From Methylosinus sp. H3A (lineage in GTDB: Bacteria > Pseudomonadota > Alphaproteobacteria > Rhizobiales > Beijerinckiaceae): DNA of 64,000 nucleotides. The DNA lies in contig NZ_JADNQW010000005.1 of assembly GCF_015709455.1 (NCBI RefSeq), forward strand, positions 2,906,501 through 2,970,500. Direction: 5' to 3'. Both the position numbers and the translations under genes were made by a program. Shown piece after piece: positions 7,721-14,904 of this stretch (within the stretch, counting starts at the first letter, position 1; every line of letters begins with the position of its first letter). The notes under the pieces were generated by a model. The model saw nothing but the letters and a program-made list of their open reading frames with translations. It made no database searches and was not told where the DNA came from.

Positions 7721-10006
7721 TCAAAACGCCCATTTCATGCCGGCATAGACCGCGCGGCCATAGCCTGGATAGAAGGCCGCCGGATTCGACGCCCGCGCGT
7801 CGATCACCGTCGTCACATCGCTGATGTAACGCCGATCGGCGAGATTGCGCGCGTCGACATAGAAGGTCAGCCCGTAAGGCAGCTTCATGCCGGCCTGCAT
7901 GCCGATCAGCACATAGCCCGGCGTCTGCAGTGTGTGCATGTAATCGACATAGGAGCCCTCCGGAACCCAGTCGATCGACGGCGCGAGATAGAGCCCGTCC
8001 GGCCGGCTATAGGCGAGCGTCGTGCGCAGCACATGGCGCGGAATTCCAGCGAGCGGATTGTTTCCGTAATTGGCGTCGCCGACGAAGCGGAAGTCGCTCC
8101 AGGTCCACACTTGCGTGAGCTTCAAGAGATCGTCCGCGCCCGGCGCCGTGATGTCTCGCCACAAATCGACGCTGCCGGCGAATTCGACGCCCTGATGCAT
8201 GGTGCGCTTGGCGTTGAAGGTCGTCGCCGGCACGCCGGCGCCGGGATTGGCGTTGAACTTCAGCAATTCGTCCTGCAGCTCGGTGTGATAGAAAGTCACA
8301 TCCCAGGAGAAGCGATCCCATTTGCCGCGCGAGCCGATCTCGCCGGTCCAGGCCTTTTGCGAAGCGAGCGGCGTGAAGGAGGCGCCCGGCGTCGGCGGGA
8401 AAAAGCCCTGCGTCAGATCGATGAAATCGGGAACGTCGCGGCTGCCGGTCATATCGGCGAAGAATTGAATCTCCGGCGTCGGCTGGAACATCAGCCCGAC
8501 CTTGGGAACGATGCCGCGATAATTCTTTTCCGTGTGATTGGCGAGCGGCTCATAGGGAATGCCGCCGAGCACGGAATAGCGCCGATCGTCGCTGAAGATT
8601 TTCGCGCCGAACATCAGAGCGAGCTGCGGCGCGATATAGAAGCGATCCTCGAAATAGGCCTCGAGATTGAGCGCCGCCATGCGGTTGTTGCGGATCTGCG
8701 CGCTCAGCCCGGGATTGATGAAGGTTCCGCAGAAGCCGAAGCAGGAACCCGCGGCGCCGAATTGCGCGAGGCCGTTGAAGGAATAGGGCGGGAAGGAAAA
8801 AGCCGCATTGGCGAAATTCGCCGGTATCGCGCCATAGGGATTGAATTTCGCGCCATTGTAATTGGAATACCAATTATCGGTGGAGCCGCCGCCCCACACG
8901 CGCCCGCCCACGGTGAGCTCGTTTCTATGGCCGGCGATCTCGAATTTCGTCGTGAGCTTCGGAGCGAAGCCCCAGCTCTCGCCTTCCTGCTCGATGACGA
9001 CGAAGATCGGATGATAGAGGTAATTGTGAACGAACCAGCTGTCGACGTCGATGCGGCCTATGTCGGTCTCGAATGTCGTCTTGTTGGAGATGCGCTGGTT
9101 GCGGACATTGCGCGCCTGATCGGCACCGAAGCCGTCCGCGCCGAAGCCGGCGATATAGGGCAGAGTCGCGAGCGTCGGATTTGTGCGCGCATTGTTCAGC
9201 GTCAGCGTGCCGGGCAATTGCTGATTGGTGTCATAGACGCCGAAATAGAAGCGCGTCTCGATATTATTGGAGAAGCGATAGCCGAGATTGCCGTTGATCT
9301 GCACATAATCGGATTGCGAATGGGTGCGGAACCCATCCGAATGCGAGAAGGTTCCGTTGACGAGGAAATCGAAGTCGCCGATGACGCGCGAGACTTGCGC
9401 CTGGCCGCGGATGGAGCCGAAGCTGCCGCCGTCGATAGCCAGAATATTGGGCGCGAGCGCCGTATGCGCGGTGGGCGAGACGAAATTGATCGCGCCCCCT
9501 AACGTCGAGGAGCCGTAGGCGAGCGCGTTGCCGCCCTTATAGACCTCGATCGAGCGGAAATATTTGGGGTCGATCTGATAGAAGTCGCCGCCGCCGTCGG
9601 CATAGTTCATCGGAATGCCATCCTGCAGCAGCTCGAAGCCGCGCAGATGGTAATCGCGCGTGAGATTGGAGCCGCGCATGGAGAGGCGCAGCTCCTGCCC
9701 ATAGCGCGTGTCGACGAAGACGCCGGGCACATCCTTCAGCGCGTCGCGCAGATCGGCGATATGGCGCGTCTGCATCTGCGGCGAGGCGGCGTCCACGAAG
9801 GCGACCGAGCCGACAGTCTGCTCGACGCGGCGCTTTTGTTCCGCGACCGAGGGAACGGTGAGCGAGCCGCTCTGTCGCGACGCCGTCGTCGTGGGCGCGT
9901 CGCCGCCGATATCGATCGGCGGCAGCGCCGATTGCGCGAAGGCGGCGGGGGTGGCGAGAATAAGCGCGCTGGCGGCGACGCCGCGCGAGAGAAACCTGCG
10001 ATACAT
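7721..10006 (-). CDS. TonB-dependent outer-membrane receptor (probable metal/metallophore uptake)
   Basis: This 761-residue protein has a signal peptide (MYRRFLSRGVAASALILATP, ending AFAQS), a plug domain (about residues 65-190, with LRDALKDVPGVFVDTRYG, LSMRGSNLTRDYHLRGF and GGNALAYGSSTLGGAINFVSP) and a 22-strand-type barrel ending in the aromatic YAGMKWAF. There is no extra N-terminal signalling (STN) domain, so it is a plain transporter rather than a FecA-type transducer. An AGGAGA ribosome-binding site precedes the start. It lies 75 bases after a DUF2946-like gene, downstream of a TetR-type palindrome. The neighbours point to copper, but the ligand is inferred from context. Confidence 0.88.
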   Translation of the reverse strand: MYRRFLSRGVAASALILATPAAFAQSALPPIDIGGDAPTTTASRQSGSLTVPSVAEQKRRVEQTVGSVAFVDAASPQMQTRHIADLRDALKDVPGVFVDTRYGQELRLSMRGSNLTRDYHLRGFELLQDGIPMNYADGGGDFYQIDPKYFRSIEVYKGGNALAYGSSTLGGAINFVSPTAHTALAPNILAIDGGSFGSIRGQAQVSRVIGDFDFLVNGTFSHSDGFRTHSQSDYVQINGNLGYRFSNNIETRFYFGVYDTNQQLPGTLTLNNARTNPTLATLPYIAGFGADGFGADQARNVRNQRISNKTTFETDIGRIDVDSWFVHNYLYHPIFVVIEQEGESWGFAPKLTTKFEIAGHRNELTVGGRVWGGGSTDNWYSNYNGAKFNPYGAIPANFANAAFSFPPYSFNGLAQFGAAGSCFGFCGTFINPGLSAQIRNNRMAALNLEAYFEDRFYIAPQLALMFGAKIFSDDRRYSVLGGIPYEPLANHTEKNYRGIVPKVGLMFQPTPEIQFFADMTGSRDVPDFIDLTQGFFPPTPGASFTPLASQKAWTGEIGSRGKWDRFSWDVTFYHTELQDELLKFNANPGAGVPATTFNAKRTMHQGVEFAGSVDLWRDITAPGADDLLKLTQVWTWSDFRFVGDANYGNNPLAGIPRHVLRTTLAYSRPDGLYLAPSIDWVPEGSYVDYMHTLQTPGYVLIGMQAGMKLPYGLTFYVDARNLADRRYISDVTTVIDARASNPAAFYPGYGRAVYAGMKWAF

Positions 10007-10081
10007 GGGAAGTCTCCTGAGACGGCGTCGCGCCGTTCGAAGCGGAAAGCGGGGCGCGGCTTGGCCGCGCGGTTGTTTCGA

Positions 10082-10489
10082 TCAGGAGAAGAGAGGCGGC
10101 GCGCGCGACGACCAGGATGTCGTCCAGCCGATCGGCGCATGTCGCGGCCGGTCGGGAGCCGCACGGATCGGCGTCGCGTGAGCGTCTGCGCCGATCTCGG
10201 CGACGATGAAGGAGCCGATGACGGCGGCTCCATCGCGGGCGCTGCATTCGCAGAGCAGGCAGCAATGGGAATGCGCGCCTCCGCCGGCGGGGGCGGGCCG
10301 ATGATCCTGCGTCTCGCAATTGGGAGCGGTGACGGCGACTTCGGCTCTGGCGCTCGTCGCGAGTGCGAAAGGCGTGGCGGCGAACAGCAATTGCAGCAGC
10401 AGCGGCAGAACGGCGAGCAGTGCGACAAAGGCGCGCGCCGGGCGTGGCGTCGCTCCTCGTGCCTTCGTCATCCGCCTCGCCTGGATCAT
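10082..10489 (-). CDS. DUF2946-like Cys/His protein preceding the TonB receptor
   Basis: This is a protein of about 135 residues with one N-terminal hydrophobic segment (AFVALLAVLPLLLQLLFAATPFALA) and a mature part containing HSHCCLLCECSA, a dense Cys/His cluster able to bind a soft metal. This layout matches small DUF2946-type proteins that accompany copper-related TonB receptors. I chose the ATG at 10489 because it puts the hydrophobic segment near the N-terminus; a longer open frame upstream would run through the palindrome at 10537-10553. The gene is the first of a two-gene unit with the receptor. Family assignment is from motif memory and context. Confidence 0.65.
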   Translation of the reverse strand: MIQARRMTKARGATPRPARAFVALLAVLPLLLQLLFAATPFALATSARAEVAVTAPNCETQDHRPAPAGGGAHSHCCLLCECSARDGAAVIGSFIVAEIGADAHATPIRAAPDRPRHAPIGWTTSWSSRAPPLFS

Positions 10490-10536
10490 CCGCCTCTCGC
10501 GCAGCGCGAACCGGGATACGGTTCTGCTTCCATTTT

Positions 10537-10553
10537 CTTGGTAACTGACCAAG
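10537..10553. promoter_or_regulatory. Probable operator, TTGGTAA-type palindrome (copy 2)
   Basis: CTTGGTAA (10537-10544), one centre base, then TGACCAAG (10546-10553): a 17-bp palindrome with a single mismatched pair. Its core TTGGTAA-N-TkACCAA has the same layout as the perfect palindrome at 12029-12049 next to the TetR gene. It lies 48-64 bases upstream of the DUF2946-like start, where a promoter is expected. Confidence 0.65.
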
Positions 10554-10632
10554 GCTTTTGTGGCAAGCCGAAGGGGCGGCCGGTTCCGCCTCGATCGGGA
10601 GATTCCCGAAGGTTGTGACCTTCGGGACACAG

Positions 10633-11529
10633 TCACGCGCGTCCGAGGCGCAATCCCGCCGCGAAGGATTCGATCGCGGCGGCGACGACATCCGGCCGAT
10701 CGACCGCGACGAAATGGCGGGCCTCGCGTATCGGCGCGATCGCGGCTTTCGGCGCTTCGGCGAGCAGTCCGGCGTAGAAGGCGCAGATATCCTCCTCGGC
10801 GCGGCCTGCGAGATAGGAGTTGGTCGCCGCCAGAGCGAGCAGCGGCGTCTCGAGCCGTGCGAACTCGGGCCGCAGATCGGCCGACAACATCTCGACCACA
10901 TAGGCGGCGGTCGCGGCAGGATCGCTGCGCGCGGCGCGCTCGGCGAAACGCTCCGCCTGCTGCGGATCATTCATGCGCGCGGTCAGAAAGGCGCGCAACG
11001 TCGCGAGAAAGCGCGCCGGATCGCCGGCGGCGAATTGCTCGGCGAGGCGCGTCGCGGCGGCCGCTCGCTCATCGGCTGTTGCGCTAGCGAGGGCGGGGAA
11101 GACCGGATAGCCGTCCAGCGTGACGACGCCGCCGAACCGCTCCGGCCGCAGCAGCGCCGCTCGCAGCGCGACAAAGGCGCCGAGGCTATGGCCGACGAGG
11201 ATCGGTCGCTCCAGTCGGCGCTCCGCCACATAGGCGGCGATGTCGGCGGCGACGCGCGCGATCATCGGCGCCGCGATCGGCGGGCGGCCGTCGAAGCCCG
11301 GCAGCGTCAGAGCGTGGATCGAAAAACGCGGCGCGAGGCGGCGGGCGATGTCCGCGAGCGCCCAAGCTCCGCAGGCGAGGCCCGGGATCAGCAGCAGCGG
11401 ATCGCCGGCGCCGCTCTCCTCTACGGTAAGAACGCCGAATTCGCGCGCGGCTCCGGCGCCGGCCGGCTCGGCCGCAGAGGCGGCGAGGAGGCTCGCGCTC
11501 GCGATCAGCGCGCGGCGGGTCAGCGGCAT
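10633..11529 (-). CDS. Exported alpha/beta hydrolase
   Basis: This 298-residue alpha/beta-hydrolase-fold protein has an N-terminal signal with a twin-arginine-like start (MPLTRRALIASASLLAASAA). LLIPGLACGAW forms the oxyanion region and GHSLGA carries the nucleophile serine. GVVTLDGYP and a late ARHFVAVDRPD provide the likely acid and the catalytic histidine. Its start overlaps the stop of the upstream gene by one base (TGATG), so the two are translationally coupled. The substrate is unknown. Its place in a TetR-controlled metal locus suggests it acts on something brought in or released there, for example an ester in a metal-chelating compound; that is inference. Confidence 0.82.
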   Translation of the reverse strand: MPLTRRALIASASLLAASAAEPAGAGAAREFGVLTVEESGAGDPLLLIPGLACGAWALADIARRLAPRFSIHALTLPGFDGRPPIAAPMIARVAADIAAYVAERRLERPILVGHSLGAFVALRAALLRPERFGGVVTLDGYPVFPALASATADERAAAATRLAEQFAAGDPARFLATLRAFLTARMNDPQQAERFAERAARSDPAATAAYVVEMLSADLRPEFARLETPLLALAATNSYLAGRAEEDICAFYAGLLAEAPKAAIAPIREARHFVAVDRPDVVAAAIESFAAGLRLGRA

Positions 11530-12014
11530 CAGGGGATCGGCCGGTGGTGCGGGTCGAGCGGCGTGTGGCCGCCCGCGCTGTCCACGGCGACGACGCCGTC
11601 GAAGCGCGACATGCGCTCGAGCAGGGCAGGGGAGAGCCGGCGCTCGGCCGCAGCCAGCGAGGCGGCCAGCGCTTGCGCCCGCGGCCGCGCGAGGCCGAGC
11701 TTCTCCAGCGCGGCGCTCTGCTTCAGCGCGTCGCCGGCGCAGAGCGAGATTTCCCATTTGCCGTCCTTGCGGCGCAGCAGAGCGCGGCCGCCCTGCTCGC
11801 CCTGCGCCCAATCGGCGATGGCGATGTCGCCGTCGAGGACGATCGGATCGACGGCGAGCGGCGCGTCGGGACGGTCGAAACTCTGCATGAGCAGATGTTT
11901 CACCGCCGTTTCATCCTCGGCGCTCCCCGCGGCCGCGACGCCCGCGCCCGACAGGAGGCCGAAAAGCGCAGCGCCGAGCCGGCGTCTCCCGACAGATATC
12001 ATTTCGGCCCCCAT
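11529..12014 (-). CDS. Protein resembling 'copper uptake system-associated' proteins
   Basis: This is a protein of about 161 residues (157 if translation starts at 12002) with a signal peptide (RRRLGAALFGLLSGAGVAAA). The mature part has HLLMQSFDRPDAPLAVDPIVLDG, IADWAQGEQGGRALLRRKDG and WEISLCAGDAL. From memory this pattern belongs to a family annotated as copper uptake system-associated protein in alphaproteobacteria; I could not search to confirm. It probably works in the periplasm. The perfect palindrome at 12029-12049 lies 15 bases upstream of the ATG at 12014, so a bound repressor would block transcription. It is coupled to the downstream hydrolase by a one-base overlap. Confidence 0.55.
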   Translation of the reverse strand: MGAEMISVGRRRLGAALFGLLSGAGVAAAGSAEDETAVKHLLMQSFDRPDAPLAVDPIVLDGDIAIADWAQGEQGGRALLRRKDGKWEISLCAGDALKQSAALEKLGLARPRAQALAASLAAAERRLSPALLERMSRFDGVVAVDSAGGHTPLDPHHRPIP

Positions 12015-12028
12015 CGCATTTTTCGAAA

Positions 12029-12049
12029 ATATTGGTAAGTTACCAATAT
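12029..12049. promoter_or_regulatory. Perfect 21-bp palindrome, probable TetR operator (copy 1)
   Basis: ATATTGGTAA (12029-12038), centre G, TTACCAATAT (12040-12049): a perfect 10+1+10 inverted repeat. It lies between divergent genes, 15 bases from the minus-strand start at 12014 and 128 bases before the TetR start. A diverged copy sits at 10537-10553. Confidence 0.8.
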
Positions 12050-12176
12050 GGATTTGGCAAGAGCGACCCGGATGAAAGAGCGACCCATACGAAAAGGACG
12101 GCGCGGGCGAGCCGACGCATTGCCCAAGCGAGCAGGTTTTTGGTAGGGAGCCGCGTCGCGCCCGGAAAGAAATGCA

Positions 12177-12710
12177 GTGACGGCGGAAATCAGCGTCAGA
12201 CAGCGAATATTGAACGCCGCGCTCGATATCGTCGAAAAGGACGGCGTCGAGGCGCTCACCCAGCCGCGCGTCGCCAAGGCCGCGGGCGTGCGGCAATCCC
12301 ACCTCACTTATTATTTTCCGCGCAAGGCCGATCTCTTCGTCGCTCTTTTGCAGGCCGCCCACGACCGCGCCGAGCGCGACGAGGCCGGCGCCGCGTCGGA
12401 AGATGTGCTCGAGGCGCTGCGAAATCTGATGCTGGGCCGCGGGCGGATGCGCTTTTTTCTCGCCATTGTCCTCGGCGCGAGCGGGGAGGAGGAGCTGCGG
12501 CCCATCCTCGCCGCCCATGCGCAGGGGTTGACGCGCCGCGTCGCCGCCTATTTCGGGCGTGAGGCGGATGATCCGGCGGCCGCCGGCTTCGTCGATCGGC
12601 TGCGCGGGCTTGGGCTGCGGGCGCTGCTCGAGCCCGGCCTGGCGGAGACGGAGAGGAGCGAATTGGAGCGGCTCGCCGCCGAATTCGGCCTCCATCGCCC
12701 GAAGAATTGA
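12177..12710 (+). CDS. TetR/AcrR-family transcriptional regulator
   Basis: This 177-residue repressor-type protein has an N-terminal TetR DNA-binding domain (about residues 5-52: RQRILNAALDIVEKDGVEALTQPRVAKAAGVRQSHL, quoted in part, then TYYFPRKADLF). It also has a helical ligand-binding domain without further motifs. The GTG at 12177 gives the normal spacing to the helix-turn-helix. It is transcribed divergently from the copper-type gene pair with a perfect palindrome between them. It most likely binds this site and the related one at 10537-10553, and perhaps controls itself. The inducer is unknown. Confidence 0.88.
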   Translation: MTAEISVRQRILNAALDIVEKDGVEALTQPRVAKAAGVRQSHLTYYFPRKADLFVALLQAAHDRAERDEAGAASEDVLEALRNLMLGRGRMRFFLAIVLGASGEEELRPILAAHAQGLTRRVAAYFGREADDPAAAGFVDRLRGLGLRALLEPGLAETERSELERLAAEFGLHRPKN

Positions 12711-12821
12711 CGCGCCGCGTCAACGATGCGCGCGTCCGGCGCTTGACGAGCCTTGCTGCAAAATGCTCAACGTGCGCGAGCGGCGTCCGCCGGCGCCAGC
12801 CCGACCAATCAGGAGAACGAT

Positions 12822-13997
12822 ATGACGACGGAGATCGTGATCGTTTCCGCGGCGCGCACTGCTGTGGGATCGTTCAACGGAGCTTTCGGCTCGACGCCCG
12901 CCCATGAATTGGGCGCGGTCGCTGTCAAGGCCGCTATCGAGCGCGCCAAATTGGAGGCCGCCGACGTCGACGAGGTCATCCTGGGCCAGGTGCTGGGCGC
13001 CGCGCAGGGACAGAACCCGGCCCGTCAGGCCGCCATCAAGGCCGGCGTGCCGCAGGACAAGACCGCTTTCGGCGTCAATCAGGTGTGCGGCTCCGGCCTG
13101 CGCGCCGTGGCGCTCGCCGCCCAGCAGATCCAGGCTGGCGACGCGACGATCATCGTCGCCGGCGGCCAGGAGTCGATGTCGCTGTCGCAGCATTCCGCTC
13201 ACATGCGCGCCGGCACCAAGATGGGTGACGTGAAATTCGTCGACACCATGATCGTCGACGGCCTCACCGACGCCTTCAACAATTACCACATGGGCATCAC
13301 TGCGGAGAACGTCGCCGCCAAGTGGCAGATCAGCCGCGCCGAGCAGGACGCTTTCGCCGTCGCCTCGCAGAACAAGGCCGAGGCCGCGCAGAAGGCTGGC
13401 AAGTTCAAGGACGAGATCGTCCCCTTCACCGTCTCCACCCGCAAGGGCGACGTGATCGTCGATCAGGACGAATACATCAAGCATGGCGTGACGCTCGAGG
13501 GCGTCGCCAAGCTGAAGCCGGCCTTCATCAAGGAGGGCACGGTGACGGCGGCCAACGCCTCCGGCCTCAATGACGGCGCGGCGGCGCTGGTCATCATGAC
13601 GGCGGCCGAGGCGGCCAAGCGCGGCCTCACGCCGCTCGCCCGCATCGCCTCCTGGGCGACCGCCGGCGTCGATCCGACGATCATGGGCTCCGGGCCGATC
13701 CCGGCCTCGCGCAAGGCGCTGGAGAAAGCCGGCTGGAAAATCTCCGACCTCGATCTCATCGAGGCCAATGAGGCTTTCGCCGCGCAGGCTCTCGCCGTGA
13801 ACAAGGATCTCGGCTGGGATCCCGCCATCGTCAACGTCAATGGCGGCGCCATCGCCATCGGCCATCCGATCGGCGCCTCTGGCGCGCGCGTGCTGACGAC
13901 GCTGCTCTACGAGCTCGGCCGTCGCGGCGGCAAGCGCGGCCTCGCCACGCTCTGCATCGGCGGCGGAATGGGCATCGCTCTGACGATCGAGCGCTAA
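12822..13997 (+). CDS. phaA: Acetyl-CoA C-acetyltransferase (beta-ketothiolase)
   Basis: This 391-residue biosynthetic thiolase condenses two acetyl-CoA to acetoacetyl-CoA, the first step of polyhydroxybutyrate synthesis. [10 protein letters not shown] has the nucleophile cysteine, [10 protein letters not shown] has the catalytic histidine, and [11 protein letters not shown] has the second active-site cysteine. The ATG at 12822 has an AGGAGA site 6 bases upstream. phaB follows, but a strong hairpin terminator lies between the two, so phaB may be attenuated or have its own promoter. phaC and phaR are not in the window. Confidence 0.96.
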   Translation: MTTEIVIVSAARTAVGSFNGAFGSTPAHELGAVAVKAAIERAKLEAADVDEVILGQVLGAAQGQNPARQAAIKAGVPQDKTAFGVNQVCGSGLRAVALAAQQIQAGDATIIVAGGQESMSLSQHSAHMRAGTKMGDVKFVDTMIVDGLTDAFNNYHMGITAENVAAKWQISRAEQDAFAVASQNKAEAAQKAGKFKDEIVPFTVSTRKGDVIVDQDEYIKHGVTLEGVAKLKPAFIKEGTVTAANASGLNDGAAALVIMTAAEAAKRGLTPLARIASWATAGVDPTIMGSGPIPASRKALEKAGWKISDLDLIEANEAFAAQALAVNKDLGWDPAIVNVNGGAIAIGHPIGASGARVLTTLLYELGRRGGKRGLATLCIGGGMGIALTIER

Positions 13998-14004
13998 ATA
14001 TCAG

Positions 14005-14039
14005 GGCCGCGAGCCTTCGAGGCTCGCGGCCAATTTTTT
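14005..14039 (+). terminator. Terminator between phaA and phaB
   Basis: GGCCGCGAGCC (14005-14015), loop TTCGA, GGCTCGCGGCC (14021-14031), then AATTTTTTG. The 11-bp perfect stem and T-run are those of a rho-independent terminator, placed inside what is usually a two-gene operon. Confidence 0.85.
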
Positions 14040-14064
14040 GAAAATTCGATGAAGGAGGAACGAG

Positions 14065-14790
14065 GTGGGCAGAACAGCGGTTGTGACGGGCGGCACGCGC
14101 GGCATCGGCGAGGCGATCTCCAAGGCGTTGAAGGCGGCCGGCTATAATGTCGCCGCGACCTACGCCGGCAACGACGAGGCCGCCAACAAGTTCAAGGCCG
14201 AGACCGGCATTCCGGTCTATAAGTTCGACGTGTCGGACTATGACGCCAGCGCCGCCGCCATCGCGCAGATCGAGAAGGATCTGGGCGGGGTAGAGATTCT
14301 CGTCAACAACGCCGGCATCACCAAGGATCGCCTGTTCCACAAGATGGAGCTCGCGCAGTGGCAGGCGGTGATCAACACCAATCTCAACTCGCTGTTCAAC
14401 GTCACCCGTCCGGTCATCAACGGCATGCGTGACCGCGGCTTCGGCCGCATCATCGTCATCTCGTCGATCAACGGCCAGAAGGGCCAGGCCGGCCAGACGA
14501 ATTATTCCGCCTCCAAGGCCGGCGACATCGGCTTCGTCAAGGCGCTGGCGCAGGAGAGCGCCTCCAAGGGCGTCACCGTCAACGCCATCGCGCCCGGCTA
14601 TATCGCCACGGAGATGGTGAAGGCGGTTCCGCAGGACGTGCTCGACAAGCACATCATTCCCTATATCGCGGTCGGCCGCCTCGGCGAGCCGGAGGAGATC
14701 GCGCGCGCGGTCGTGTTCCTCGCCTCGGACGACGCCAGCTTCATCACCGGCTCGACGCTGACGATCAACGGCGGTCAGTATCTGACCTGA
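14065..14790 (+). CDS. phaB: Acetoacetyl-CoA reductase
   Basis: This 241-residue short-chain dehydrogenase reduces acetoacetyl-CoA to (R)-3-hydroxybutyryl-CoA with NADPH, the second step of PHB synthesis. GGTRGIGEAI is the cofactor motif, LVNNAGITKD follows, and the Ser/Tyr/Lys active site is visible in VISSINGQKGQAGQ and NYSASKAG. The GTG start follows a very strong AAGGAGG site. The sequence matches the PhaB (acetoacetyl-CoA reductase) type better than FabG, and the phaA neighbour supports this. Confidence 0.95.
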   Translation: MGRTAVVTGGTRGIGEAISKALKAAGYNVAATYAGNDEAANKFKAETGIPVYKFDVSDYDASAAAIAQIEKDLGGVEILVNNAGITKDRLFHKMELAQWQAVINTNLNSLFNVTRPVINGMRDRGFGRIIVISSINGQKGQAGQTNYSASKAGDIGFVKALAQESASKGVTVNAIAPGYIATEMVKAVPQDVLDKHIIPYIAVGRLGEPEEIARAVVFLASDDASFITGSTLTINGGQYLT

Positions 14791-14808
14791 CCTTTCCGAA
14801 CGCGTTTC

Positions 14809-14852
14809 GGGCGACGCCCCGCGCGGAGAAATATCCGAGCGGGGCGTCGCCC
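14809..14852. terminator. Long hairpin between phaB and the convergent kinase gene
   Basis: A perfect 14-bp stem, GGGCGACGCCCCGC (14809-14822) with its complement at 14839-14852, and a 16-base loop lie between convergent genes. There is no clear T-run on either side, so its termination strength is uncertain. Confidence 0.6.
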
Positions 14853-14904
14853 AAATTCGACGCCCCGCTTTATCGGTTGGTCGACTCGGCCTTCGAGAGG
14901 CTTC

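Noticed and set aside
7661..9502. A 613-codon plus-strand frame antisense to the first TonB receptor
   Set aside because: The arginine- and glutamate-rich translation shows no domain. The receptor on the other strand has a signal peptide, plug and C-terminal aromatic end.
12753..12821. Longer phaA start at 12753
   Set aside because: The extra 23 residues are not thiolase-like, and the ATG at 12822 has a good AGGAGA site and the normal thiolase N-terminus.
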